The notes below the pieces were generated by a model. It worked only from the letters and a program-made list of their open reading frames with translations, made no database searches and was not told the origin of the DNA. The position numbers were made by a program, and so were the translations under genes. 51,428 nucleotides of DNA from Planctomycetota bacterium (lineage in GTDB: Bacteria > Planctomycetota > Phycisphaerae > Sedimentisphaerales > Anaerobacaceae). Where the stretch lies: assembly GCA_025459125.1 (NCBI GenBank), contig JALORE010000006.1, forward strand, positions 1 through 51,428, given 5' to 3'. Shown here piece after piece: positions 19,316 through 28,488 of the stretch. The first letter of the stretch is position 1. The number at the start of each line of letters is the position of its first letter.

Positions 19316-20530
19316 CTATCCTGGCTCCGCTATTCCTCGCACCGTGTCGGGCTGTGTTGTCCCGGGTTCCGCGCCGAGCCATGCGCAAAACCGTCGGCGG
19401 AAGAAGGGACTCGTGAACATCAGCAGCAGGTAGGGTAGGTGCACCGCGTACAGGCATATGCCCAGCGCCAGGCCGGGGACGACCACCCGCTGGAACGCCG
19501 ACCGCAGGTCGTCGACAGCCGGGGAACCGGCAACGATCGAGATTCCCGCGGGGACCGCCACGAGGCTCAGGGCGAGCAATACGCTCCAGGCCGCCAGCCA
19601 CAGCGCGAAGCGCAGAGGATCGTAGCGCCGGCGGGCCCGGCGGCGCGCCAGTCCCAGCGAGACCAGCACGACCACGCCGATGAGGATCGTGACGATCAAG
19701 AGCTCTCGGACGCTGCCGGGGAACGTGCGGCTCCAGGCCACGAGGGCCGCCGCATCCGCCAGGAGCACCAATCCCAGACTCGCGGCGCAGCGCACGAGGC
19801 CGCGATACCGGGCGAGCCGGTCGGCGTTGAGCCACAGCAGGCCGGCGCCGACCGCCAGGAACTCGGTCAGAAAACTGAACACGATCTGGTTGGCGGACGT
19901 GATTCCCATCCATCCGGCGACTCGCTGCCAGAGGAAGGCCAGGACCAGCATGGGAATGAAGATCAGCAAGGCCCGAGGATCGCGGTTGGTTCGGGGCAGG
20001 GCGACTCCCAGCGCCAGAAGCAGCCATGGTCCCAGGCCGACCAGATTCCAGGACCAGTGCCAGGGAAACACGGCCGGCGCGCCCTCGAAGGGGCCGGCCC
20101 CGTCGACCCGGGCCGAGGCGACGACGCGCAAGTCACCAAATGTTCGCAACGGTACTCGCCACGAGTACGAGCAGGCGCCGCCTCAGCCATACTCAAATTG
20201 CCCGGAAGCGAGCTGGCGTTGCCCCTGGTAGATGGCGAATCGGGGCGGTTCCTCACGCGGGCCGCCCACGACGGGCAGGCTGTCCCGCCGTGCGGCGGGG
20301 CAGTTCAAGATCAGCCGACGGCCCTGACGCTCGAGCGTGACGGCCGGTCCCGGGGATCCGATCGTCTCGGGGACAGCCACCTCCGGCAGACCCTCGATTT
20401 CCGGACGGACTTGGACCCCAGCCGGGGGTGGCTGGGCGGCGTTCTGGCCCGATGCGCACACGAGGGGCGCGCCTGCCAGCGTCAACCAGACCATCGCTCC
20501 CGACAGGAGCCTTGCGCGTGTGTGTCTCAT
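19316..20530 (-). CDS. Membrane selenoprotein of the YGUGGxC family, in-frame TGA
   Basis: Read through TGA at 20185-20183 (Sec116), the frame gives 404 residues. A signal peptide (about 1-26) is followed by a short exported domain, then AIYQGQRQLASGQFEYGU and GGACSYSWRVP, and then about seven hydrophobic helices (LGPWLLLALGVALP, ALLIFIPMLVLAFLW and others). U116 and C120 form a UxxxC pair that could act as a selenenylsulfide redox centre on the outer face of the membrane (inference). The frame after TGA is open for 277 codons beyond the motif, and its only separate start would be a TTG. The gene begins 21 bases after the stop of the upstream selenoprotein gene and is probably co-transcribed with it. 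I know of no named family. Confidence 0.87.
20151..20169 (-). promoter_or_regulatory. Bacterial SECIS-like hairpin
   Basis: On the minus strand, GTACTCG-TGG-CGAGTAC forms a 7-bp stem whose loop starts 22 nt after the TGA at 20185-20183. The spacing is identical to the sister copies. Confidence 0.8.
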
Positions 20531-20551
20531 GATCCATCATCCTGGCATTGG

Positions 20552-22168
20552 TCACGGCCGGCAGACGGTTACCTCCCGTTTTCCAACCACCGTGCCATAG
20601 AGCTCCCGCGTGTCGTACGTCACTTTGATCGTCAGAGTTTCTTCTGCGCCGTTGATCTCGAAGTCCAATGGTACCCGCCACGAGTACCCGCAGGTGCCGC
20701 CTCAGCCAAACGGCATGATGCCCTGCGCGACGACTTCGCCGTCGGCCCGCGCGATGGTCACCCGGGGAGGGAGCGCGGGGGCCTGCTCGTAGGCCCCTTC
20801 CTTCCCCTCCGGCGTGGTGTAGAGCTTCGTCTCGCGGCGGGTCAGGTCCGCAAGAGCACGCATCACGGTATTGTGCACCGGCTCCACCAGGATGGCTTCG
20901 ATCCGGACCGCGCTTCCCCGGGCGACCGGGTCATTCCCGGCGGGACGGTTGAACATCACGATCGGCCGGTGGGAGAAATCGAGTACGAACGGCTGGTCGG
21001 CGCGGACGGCGATGCCGCGAATCAGGTCTTTGCCGATATGGGTTCGCCCGGATGCATCCGGATAGGGGTTGGTGGAGATGGAGAACCGGACCTGGTCCAT
21101 CTCGACGGTCAGGTAACCCGCGCAGTAGTCGCCGACCGGAATCTCGCAGCGCCGGACACCCTGGAACACGCTCCTCCCATCGAACGGCGCGCCGGTGGTC
21201 ACGATGAAATCCGGCGCACACAGCGCTCCGGCCATCTGGAGCTTCTGCGTGTCCCGTCCGCCGGCGCCGAGCTCGAGGGTGCCCAGCGGGCCATCGTAGG
21301 GGCGGACGATGAGCCGGTCGACCGCCGGCGTGCAGGAGAAGCGGTAATACCTGCCGCCGAGCAGGGTCATGACGTTCAACTGCTCGGCATTCGGAGAACT
21401 GACCCGCCGGCCGTCCTGCGCGACCAGGCACAGCGGCGAAGTCGGATCATGGAGGGGGTCTCGGAGCGTATACCGATAGCCGAGGACCGCGTCGTAGAAA
21501 CTGCCCCCGGCCTCGAACCGGCCGGTATACGCCCGGGCGGGGAGGAAACGGACAAAAATGATCCGGTCCCCATGCTTCCAGATGCAGGGAAGCAGTTCGA
21601 TCGTCCGCCGGCCGGCCTGCGGTGCATCGAGCGTCACGTTCACGGATTCGAACCATGTCCACGTGATCATGGGGTTTTGCGAGGTGGGAAGCCCCGCGGG
21701 TGCCTTCGGCAGAGGTTTACGGGGTGTGTCATTCCTGAGGTCGCCATCGGCGTTCTCGTCGACGTAGAGCAGATCGCCGCCCGAGGGGCCGGCCGACGGG
21801 TCGACCACGCAGGCCAGGCCGCCGGCGCGGGTCCCGGCATTGGCGAGGCGCGTGGCGCTCAGATACGACGAGCGGATCTCTCCATACACGGGTCTACCCG
21901 ACTTGAGAGCGGGATAACGCACGCCCGGGTCCGCCTGCGGACTGACCGCAGAGGGCAGGCCGTCCAGAAAAGAGTCCCGCACGCATTCATGGATCTCCCA
22001 GACCGGGATCTCCCGCAGCGTCACGACCTGCTGGGGCGGGGACGCCGATGCCGCACTCGGACTGGCCTTCTCCCCGGCGGGCAGCCCGAGGGCAGCCGGA
22101 AATAGCAGCAAGCAGGACGACAGGACCCGCGTGCACGTGCGTTTGCGATCGCTTTTCCCGTTCTGCAT
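20552..22168 (-). CDS. Exported selenoprotein of the YGUGGTC family, in-frame TGA
   Basis: Read through TGA at 20704-20702 (Sec489), the product has 538 residues. The ATG at 22168 is chosen for GGAGGGA upstream; the frame stays open to 22213. Residues about 12-32 form a signal peptide. The long exported domain contains LLYVDENADGDLRND and LPARAYTGRFEAGG, suggesting a beta-rich fold with an acidic calcium-type loop. The end reads VVAQGIMPFGU, GGTCGYSWRVP, then about 38 residues of beta-like sequence (EETLTIKVTYDTREL) ending VTVCRP. U489 and C493 form the UxxxC pair. Its overall layout, a large soluble domain, a Sec motif and a short tail, matches the plus-strand copy at 29074-30462. It is first in a run of three minus-strand selenoprotein genes. 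Confidence 0.87.
20670..20688 (-). promoter_or_regulatory. Bacterial SECIS-like hairpin
   Basis: GGTACTCG-TGG-CGGGTACC is an 8-bp stem in which an A-to-G change relative to sister copies keeps pairing as a T-G wobble. The loop begins 22 nt after the TGA at 20704-20702. Confidence 0.82.
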
Positions 22169-22364
22169 GACATTCCCTCCCGCATCTGGCGGCCACCTAT
22201 TGAGTGCCATCATGCTTGGCCCACCTTACCACAACGCGCTTCGAGAAGCAAATGCTGTACCCCCGCCATCCCGGCCGCGCCCGGCTGGGGAACCGAAAGA
22301 CACCGCCGGGGGTGGTTGTGCTACCAGCCCGCAGTACTCCGTCCCTCTGCAGACGGTGAGTTTC

Positions 22365-22449
22365 GGGTGGCAGCGGCCAGCGCAGCTTGCCGATGGCTCG
22401 TCGGGCAGACGCAAACCCCATCGGCAAGCTGCGCTTGCCGCTGCCACCC
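22365..22449. repeat. Full copy of the GGGTGGCA...TGCCACCC palindromic repeat
   Basis: An 85-bp element with arms GGGTGGCAGCGGCCAGCGC and GCGCTTGCCGCTGCCACCC around CTTGCCGATGGCTC. It is followed by CTGTCTCTCATC, the same kind of flank as at 2811. It lies in the divergent gap 22169-22561. Confidence 0.8.
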
Positions 22450-22499
22450 TGTCTCTCATCTTCATAGGAAGGGGTGCGTCGCACGCACCGTCCAACGTA

Positions 22500-22529
22500 T
22501 TGACGCTGTTCCGGGTGGGATGTTACAGT
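22500..22529 (+). promoter_or_regulatory. Candidate sigma70-like promoter for the ThuA-like selenoprotein
   Basis: TTGACG at 22500-22505 and TACAGT at 22524-22529 are separated by 18 bases, 33 bases before the ATG at 22562. Confidence 0.5.
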
Positions 22530-22561
22530 TCACTTGGACAGGTAATTGGGAGGGACTACCG

Positions 22562-23974
22562 ATGTGGGCCGTACAACGTGCAGATCTCCGCGGATGGGCG
22601 GCAGGGGTGGCCGGCCTGATGCTACTCGCGGGGGCCGAACAGGGCAGCGCCCGCGAGCCGGCGCCGGTGAATCGCAGCCTGAAGATTCTCTATGCCGGGC
22701 GCCCCGGCTCCGACCGCGAAGCGGACTTCGTCGCCTTTCTCCAGCAGCAATTCGACGTAGTCCGGACGGGCAACCTGGAAACGCTCCGGGAGGCGGACCT
22801 GCAGGGCTTCGACGTGACGCTGCTCGATTGGGACGGCAATGTCTTCGCGGGGCCTTGCCCGCAGTTTTCCGAGAGCTTCTCCCGGCCGGTCATCACCCTG
22901 GGCGTGCACGGCAGCATGATCTGTTCCCGCCTGCAGCTTAAGATGGCGCCCTGGTGAAGCTGCCTGGAAGAGGCGGCTCATGCTGAGCTGCTCGACCACG
23001 AGGTGTACCACACGCCGCTGGCGGTGGCGCCCGAGTTCGAATTTCGCGCCACGCCGGAGAACTATCGTGAGACCTATCCGGGTCCGGGCCAACTGCCCGA
23101 CCGAATCAAGGTCTGGCGGGTACAGACTTCGCCCAGAGGCAGCGTGGTCGCCTGTTCCTACGGCTTCCAGGACTCGCCCGACGCCGAGATCATCGCGGTT
23201 GGTTTCAACCGGGCCAAGGGTTACGGCGCGATCGGCATCGGCCGGCACGCCAATTTCCTGCAATGGGGCTACGGCGACCCGCCTTCCCGGATGACCGAGG
23301 CGGGCCGGCGGCTCTTCATCAATTGCATTCACTACCTCCACCGGTTCGACGGCCGGACCCCGCTGGTCCGCCGCCGTGCCGGCAGCCGGGTCGAAGCCGT
23401 CGCCGTGGCCTCGGCCCTGGCGCGAGTCGGTCGGTTTGCGGCCGGGCGAGTGATCTACCTCGGCCCTTCTCCGGAACCCAAGGAAACCGCGGGGTGGCCG
23501 AAGGAATCGGCCTTTCGCGCCTGGCTGCACCCGGGTCGGGAGCTGCCCCTCGAGAGCACGCGCCAGACCACCCAGCCCGCGGGCGATATCGTAGCGCCCG
23601 CCATGGACCTGCAGAAGCAGTTCTTCCTCGACAAGTTCGGGCCGGATCTTTGGGACAAGTACCACGCGGACCCGAATGGTCTGGTCGCCTACTACCAAGT
23701 CAACCTGGAGTTGGTCTACCATGATGAAGTCTACCGCGTCGACGAGGACCTCCGGTCGCTTGGCCTTACCTCCAATCGCACGTTCGAAACGCTGGAGCGT
23801 CTGTACGAGTTGTGGCAGGACCCGACTCGTCGCGAGCTCGCACAACGGCTCCTGGATCGCTACACGGACGGTCGGACGACGTTCGATTTCAAGACGGGCC
23901 GGGGCCGCATCTACTTCAGCGACGTGGGCGGGTACAAGTTCTTCGTGATTCCGGAAGGCTATCTGGACCGGTGA
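22562..23974 (+). CDS. Exported ThuA-like selenoprotein with APWUSC motif, in-frame TGA
   Basis: Read with TGA at 22955-22957 as Sec132, the frame is continuous for 470 residues. A signal peptide (about residues 8-28, LRGWAAGVAGLMLLAGAEQG) is followed by a Rossmann-like ThuA/glutamine amidotransferase-like domain: ILYAGRPGSDREADFVAF, FDVTLLDWDG, PVITLGVHGSMICS, then KMAPWUSCLEEAAH, and GIGRHANFLQWGYGDPPSRM. U132 and C134 form a UxC pair in the place where this fold has a nucleophile-like loop. The C-terminal 150 residues form a separate helical region ending FFVIPEGYLDR. GGAGGG precedes the ATG. The frame after TGA has no suitable start before domain-essential sequence, so two separate genes are unlikely. 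The substrate is unknown. Confidence 0.85.
22973..22991 (+). promoter_or_regulatory. Bacterial SECIS-like hairpin
   Basis: GCGGCTCA-TGC-TGAGCTGC is an 8-bp stem with one G-T wobble. The 3-base loop begins 24 nt after the TGA at 22955-22957, and the loop has G in the second position. Confidence 0.72.
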
Positions 23975-24089
23975 CCGGCTCATGGGACCGGGTAGCAGGC
24001 GTGCCTCAGGTGTGGCTGGGCCCATGAGTCCCATAAGTCGTATCAGTCCTGTCGGGTTGATTGGACTGATCCGACCGACAGGTCCAATG

Positions 24090-24207
24090 GCGATCCTGCA
24101 AGGATCGCGGGGCATCAGGCCGCTCACCCCGGCTGCAGCTACGCCAGCCGCAGGATCATCGCGACACTCGCACCCAGCAGAAGGTACTCGATCCTGTCGT
24201 ACCGCAT
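24090..24207 (-). pseudogene. Decayed paralogue of the small membrane selenoprotein
   Basis: An ATG at 24207 with GAGGGG upstream opens MRYDRIEYLLLGASVAMILRLA and then hits TAG at 24141-24139. Four codons later the sequence reads LQPG-TGA, followed by an 8-bp hairpin with a TGC loop (24090-24108), as in the neighbour at 24298-24549 (MQYGRI...LRPG-TGA). The likeness suggests a duplicated gene now cut by a nonsense codon. Alternatively the shared part is a mobile repeat. The rest of 23975-24297 shows no gene. Confidence 0.45.
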
Positions 24208-24297
24208 CGGCATTCCCCTCGAAGAACCCGGCGCTGGAAGGACTGGCCTTACTCTACGGTGGCGGCGGCTCCGTTGCAGATGGGCTTCTTCCCATTG

Positions 24298-24549
24298 TCA
24301 GTGCAGCAAAAGGAGGAAGGCAATGATCAGGGCTCCCGAGCCCAGCAGGGCCACGATGGCGTACTCCCGGCGGTCGTCCCGGGTCGCACCGAGGATGCTG
24401 AACACCAGGGCCAGCGGCGGGCATAACAGCAGCACAGGTCCTGCAAGGACCCGCAGGGGGCTGCTTCACCCCGGCCGCAGGACGATCAGCAGCGCCAGGG
24501 TCACGGCGAAGACAGCGAGGATCTTCAACGCAATTCTGCCGTACTGCAT
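24298..24549 (-). CDS. Small membrane selenoprotein candidate, in-frame TGA
   Basis: From the ATG at 24549 (GGGAGG upstream) the frame reads MQYGRIALKILAVFAVTLAL, LLIVLRPG, then TGA (24468-24466, residue 28), then SSPLRVLAGPVLLLCPPLAL, VFSILGATRDDRREY and a final helix GALIIAFLLLLH. With readthrough this is an 83-residue protein with three hydrophobic helices and a compact RDDRRE loop. The hydrophobic pattern after the TGA supports real coding. A SECIS-like hairpin lies at the same distance as in the other selenoprotein genes. However, the TGA region resembles sequence 340 bp away, so an inserted repeat that broke the gene is a fair alternative. It lies downstream of selB on the same strand. 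Confidence 0.6.
24435..24453 (-). promoter_or_regulatory. Bacterial SECIS-like hairpin
   Basis: CGGGTCCT-TGC-AGGACCTG is an 8-bp stem with one wobble. Its loop begins 21 nt after the TGA at 24468-24466. Confidence 0.6.
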
Positions 24550-24782
24550 GGACAAGCCTCCCGGGAAGTCCACCCATTCACCCACGGTTCTTATCGTACT
24601 TTCAGGCTTCCTTCTGCAAACATTCCGGCAGTATCTCCGGGCTCCTGAGATCGCATGTGCGTCAGTCGTTTGCTGCGGCTTGCCTGTAGCGACGCTGCCA
24701 GAGGTGATCCCGCAGGCTCTTACGCTCGCTGGTCAGGGCGAGGCATGCCTCGCACCTACAGCCCGCGCACCCGCGGTGTTCG

Positions 24783-26765
24783 TCATTTCAGGTGGCGGGT
24801 GTACCCGACCCGGCGAGTGACGCCGATCTTGTCGAAGTAGTCCAGCAGGGGGATGGCGTACTTGCGGCTGGTGTCGAGGAGGTACTTGAATTTGACGCTC
24901 TCCAGGCCGCCGTTTTCCCGGATATAGGAGACCAGGCGCTCCTGCGCGGTAGCCACGGCTTCGGCATGGAAGAACAGGTCCTGGTCCACGCGCACGAGCC
25001 GTTGCTGTTCTCCGAGAATGCGCAGGACTCTCTGCACCTGCGGTGGTGCGACGCGCATCTGCACGGCGATCTCCGACGGGGCCGGCGGATCGAAAGGATG
25101 GCTCTGGAACAGCGCCTCGACGTTCTGCAGCAGTTGCTGCTCGGCATCCTTGAACTGCTCGCGATGCTCCGGCACGGCCAGGAAGCCTTTGCGGTCGGCG
25201 AGCTGGCCGTCTGCCCGCAGTCGCTCCACCACCGCCTCGAAGACGTCCTTTCGTAGGATGGGCTTTAGCCCATGCTGTTGTGGTCCGGCCATGCCAGTGC
25301 CGTCCGCATGGGCTGAAGCCCATCCTACACGGGCGGACTCGGACAGGAGCTGCTCGCGGCCGATACCGGGACTCTCCGGCCGTTGGCGGTGAAACGCGCG
25401 GACGAGGTCGAGCACCTGCTGTTGGACACGCTGGGCGGTGTCCACGTGCAGATACGCCTTGCCGCTGATGGCCAGGATGCGTCCCTCGTTCACCAGCTCC
25501 GCCAGGAGGCCGGCCAGCTCTTTGGGCGGGATCTTGCTCCGCAGTGAGATCTGCCTTTCATCCGCCGCGAACGCCTCGGCGTTCTTCACGCAGTACTCGA
25601 CGAAGTCCTTCGGTCGTGCGACCGCCTTGGCTCGTTCGGTGATGTCCTGCAGAACGTCCGGATGGGTCCGTTTGAGACGCTTTTCGAGCGCTTCGACGAT
25701 GATCCCGCCGCCGAGCGTGTGCGTGGGTGAGAGCGAGCGGATGATGAAGTGGTCGCGCGGCCCGGCGATGACGGGATGGTCCAGAAAGACCTGGATCAGG
25801 CATGGCCGGCCCGGCTTGAGACGGCCTTCCTGGAAGAGGTACACGCTGGCCGGCGACTCCGAGGTGCCGGTGTGGAACTTGACCTGGGCGGCATTCTTGA
25901 GGTCGCCTTTTTCCTGATCTAGCAGCTTCAGCGCGCACAAGTACCACTGGTGCGGTGCGAAGTAATCGCTGACGGTGATCACATTGCCCCGTTCGACGGT
26001 CTTGGGGTCCCACTGGGGGATGTTCAGGGCGGCACACTGGCCCGCCAGCGCCCGCGTGCTGTCGCGGCCGTAGACCTGCACGGACCGCAGCCGTCCCTTC
26101 GTCCCCTGGGGCAGCAGCACGAGCTCGTCGCCGACGTCCACGGCCCCGCACGCGGGAATCCCGGCCACGATCGTTCCGTAGCCTTTGGCGGAGAACGCCC
26201 GCTCCACCGGCACGCGGAAGACGCCGCCGGTGGTCTTGGGGGTGATGGACGCGACCAACGCCTTGAGGGCCTCGTAGAACTCCTCGAAGCCCTGGCCGGT
26301 GATGTTGGAGATCGGCAGGATCGGGGCCTCCTGCAGGAAGGTGCCGGTCAGGAAACGGCGGATCTCCTGGGTCGCGGTCTGCACCCGCTCGGCATTCACC
26401 ACATCCACCTTGGTCAGCGCCACGATCCCGTGCTCGACGCCCAGCAGGGTGAGGATGTCCATGTGCTCGCGGGTCTGCGGCATCACGCCGTCGTCGGCCG
26501 CGACCACGAGGATGCAGCCGTCGATCCCGCTGGCGCCGGCCACCATCGTCTTGATAAAGCCCTCGTGGCCGGGGACATCGACGATGCCCACCTCGATATC
26601 GGAGATGATACACGGCGCGAAGCCCAGCTCGATCGACATGCCGCGTTCCTTCTCGATCTTGAGCCGGTCCGTGTCGCAGCCGGTCAGGAGCTTGACCAAC
26701 GCGGTCTTGCCGTGGTCGATATGCCCGGCGGTGCCGAGTGTGACGTTCTGCTGTTGTACGGTCAT
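24783..26765 (-). CDS. selB: Selenocysteine-specific elongation factor SelB
   Basis: A 660-residue translation GTPase that binds Sec-tRNA and the SECIS hairpin and delivers selenocysteine at UGA. The GTPase domain shows P-loop GHIDHGKT (residues 13-20), DVPGHE and TKVD. EF-Tu-like domains follow, with AFSAKGYGTIVAG. The C-terminal winged-helix repeats that read SECIS end with GVTRRVGYTRHLK. The ATG at 26765 fits the conserved start VTLGTAGHIDHG, although the ribosome site is weak. Within the winged-helix region, about 25 residues (RVGWASAHADG...HGLKPIL) are encoded by a palindromic repeat inserted in frame (25253-25328), between LLSES and KDVFEAVVERL. It follows selA on the same strand after 148 bp that contain a second copy of that repeat. 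Confidence 0.97.
   Translation of the reverse strand: MTVQQQNVTLGTAGHIDHGKTALVKLLTGCDTDRLKIEKERGMSIELGFAPCIISDIEVGIVDVPGHEGFIKTMVAGASGIDGCILVVAADDGVMPQTREHMDILTLLGVEHGIVALTKVDVVNAERVQTATQEIRRFLTGTFLQEAPILPISNITGQGFEEFYEALKALVASITPKTTGGVFRVPVERAFSAKGYGTIVAGIPACGAVDVGDELVLLPQGTKGRLRSVQVYGRDSTRALAGQCAALNIPQWDPKTVERGNVITVSDYFAPHQWYLCALKLLDQEKGDLKNAAQVKFHTGTSESPASVYLFQEGRLKPGRPCLIQVFLDHPVIAGPRDHFIIRSLSPTHTLGGGIIVEALEKRLKRTHPDVLQDITERAKAVARPKDFVEYCVKNAEAFAADERQISLRSKIPPKELAGLLAELVNEGRILAISGKAYLHVDTAQRVQQQVLDLVRAFHRQRPESPGIGREQLLSESARVGWASAHADGTGMAGPQQHGLKPILRKDVFEAVVERLRADGQLADRKGFLAVPEHREQFKDAEQQLLQNVEALFQSHPFDPPAPSEIAVQMRVAPPQVQRVLRILGEQQRLVRVDQDLFFHAEAVATAQERLVSYIRENGGLESVKFKYLLDTSRKYAIPLLDYFDKIGVTRRVGYTRHLK
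25253..25328. repeat. Palindromic repeat inserted in frame within selB
   Basis: A 76-bp element with arms GTAGGATGGGCTTTAGCCCA and GCATGGGCTGAAGCCCATCC around a 30-bp centre. It is nearly identical in its arms to the intergenic copy at 26841-26910, but here it encodes part of SelB. Confidence 0.88.
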
Positions 26766-26840
26766 GAGTTTCGTCCGTCCTGTTGGTTCTGTGGACGCCC
26801 TGGACGCGGTGGACTCATGGACTCCCATTTCGTAGTCTTC

Positions 26841-26910
26841 GTAGGATGGGCTTCAGCCCATGCGGAGAATTCGCCAGGACAGAAGCAGCATGGGCGGAAG
26901 CCCATCCTAC
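26841..26910. repeat. Palindromic repeat between selA and selB
   Basis: A 70-bp element beginning GTAGGATGGGCTTCAGCCCA and ending GCGGAAGCCCATCCTAC. It is the intergenic sister of the copy within selB. Confidence 0.85.
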
Positions 26911-26913
26911 ATG

Positions 26914-28344
26914 CTATTCGGTTGCGGCCAGCGCGGCGGCCACCGCCCGGATCACGATCTCGTCATCGCCGACCCGCAGCGTGCGGGGATCCAGCAGGAC
27001 TTGGTCGTTCTGAATTCGGGCAAAGACCGGGGGTTCGTGGAGCCGCAGCCGCTGCGCCAGCTCATCGACACCGATCCTCTGCGGCGTGACCGCCACCAGG
27101 GTCGTCGCCAGGTTCTGCGCCGGCAGCGAGCCGCTGCCCATCTCCGAGAAACCGCTCGCCGTATCCACCGTCGCGGCGACATTTCTCGCGCGGATCTCGG
27201 AAACCAGACGCTCCGCGTGTTCCCGGATCTCCTCGACACCGCGCCGGAGCATCCGTAGTGTGGGCACTTCGCGCAGCGCGATGCTCTCGTCCAGGAATAG
27301 CTTCAGCGTCGCTTCCAGCACGGCCAGGGTGAGCTTGCCCACCCGGACGATCCGGGCGAACTGGTTCTTCCGCACCGCGTCGATCAGAGTCTTCTTGCCC
27401 AGGATCAGGCCGCCCTGCGCGGCGCCGATCAGCTTGTCGGCACTGCACGTGACGATGTCCGCCCCCAGGCGGATCGAACCCGCCAGCATCGGCTCGGGCT
27501 CGAACCCGAACTGCGCAAAGTCGATCAGGGCGCCGGCGCCCACGTCGTCGATCATCACCAGGTTGTGCTTATGGGCGATCTGCACCATCTCTGCGAGCGG
27601 GACTTCCGCAGAGAACCCCTGGATCTTGTAGTTGCTCGGATGCACGCGGAGCAGCGCGGCGGTGTTCTCGGTGATCGCGTTTTCATAGTCGCGCGGATGG
27701 GTTTTATTGGTCGTGCCGACCTCGACCAGCTTGGCCCCGCTGAAAGCCATCACCTCGGGCAGGCGGAACGAGCCGCCGATCTCGACGAGCTGGCCGCGCG
27801 AGACGATGACCTCTTTATCCCGGGCCACCGTGTTGAGCACGATCGCGGTCGCGGCGGCGTTGTTGTTGACGACCGTGGCCGACTCGGCACCGGTCAGCCG
27901 CCGGAGCAGCGACTCGATTCGCTCATCACGCCGGGACCGCTTGCCCGTTGCCCGGTCCACCTGGAGCAGCGAGTAGCTCTGCAGCGTTTCCTGAATCTGC
28001 GCGAGGGCCCTGGCAGGCAGAACCGCCCGGCCCAGGCCGGTGTGCAGGATGATCCCGGTGGCATTGACCGCCCGGCGATAGAACGGTCGCGCCAGGCCCT
28101 GCAATTGTTCCGTGGCGGCGGCCAGAATACGGCTGCGGACCGCTGCCTCGCTTGTTTCCGAGGCGGACCCGGCCAGGAACTGCCGGCGCATTTCCTCCAC
28201 TGCCGCGCGGACCGCATCCGCCACCGGCTCTCGTCCGCAGTCGGCCACCCAGGCCGCCAACGCCGGCTCGCTCAGGAGCGAATCGACGGAGGGGACCTTC
28301 CGCAATAGTGCCTGGATCTGTGCATCCATCGTGCCTGTTCCCAT
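26914..28344 (-). CDS. selA: L-seryl-tRNA(Sec) selenium transferase SelA
   Basis: A 476-residue PLP enzyme that converts seryl-tRNA(Sec) to selenocysteyl-tRNA(Sec) using selenophosphate. Visible signatures are NATGIILHTGLGRAVL, the VVNNNAAA loop, SRGQLVEIGGSFRLPEVM and the PLP lysine in CSADKLIGAAQGG, all typical of bacterial SelA and of normal length. The ATG at 28344 is given; an in-frame ATG at 28329 (MDAQIQALL) would also fit the family start. It is divergent from the selenoprotein gene at 28489 across a 144-bp gap and is the first gene of the selA-selB pair. Confidence 0.97.
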   Translation of the reverse strand: MGTGTMDAQIQALLRKVPSVDSLLSEPALAAWVADCGREPVADAVRAAVEEMRRQFLAGSASETSEAAVRSRILAAATEQLQGLARPFYRRAVNATGIILHTGLGRAVLPARALAQIQETLQSYSLLQVDRATGKRSRRDERIESLLRRLTGAESATVVNNNAAATAIVLNTVARDKEVIVSRGQLVEIGGSFRLPEVMAFSGAKLVEVGTTNKTHPRDYENAITENTAALLRVHPSNYKIQGFSAEVPLAEMVQIAHKHNLVMIDDVGAGALIDFAQFGFEPEPMLAGSIRLGADIVTCSADKLIGAAQGGLILGKKTLIDAVRKNQFARIVRVGKLTLAVLEATLKLFLDESIALREVPTLRMLRRGVEEIREHAERLVSEIRARNVAATVDTASGFSEMGSGSLPAQNLATTLVAVTPQRIGVDELAQRLRLHEPPVFARIQNDQVLLDPRTLRVGDDEIVIRAVAAALAATE

Positions 28345-28433
28345 CAGCTCGCCTGCAGCGCCTTGTGCAGGCCACCGGCGTTCATTCTACCGGCCGCCGG
28401 CGACCCGACAAGCCGATTTTGTCCATTTGCGTG

Positions 28434-28462
28434 TTGACAGGCGGTCGCCGCCACGATACAAG
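28434..28462 (+). promoter_or_regulatory. Strong sigma70-like promoter for the plus-strand selenoprotein operon
   Basis: TTGACA at 28434-28439 and TACAAG at 28457-28462 are separated by exactly 17 bases, 26 bases before the ATG at 28489. A second AT-rich box, TATATT, lies at 28468. Confidence 0.65.
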
Positions 28463-28488
28463 AAGAGTATATTGCGAGGGATCAAGCT

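Noticed and set aside
19439..22105. Long plus-strand open frame of 888 codons
   Set aside because: It lies opposite two selenoprotein genes with signal peptides and conserved motifs. Its composition is typical of a shadow frame.
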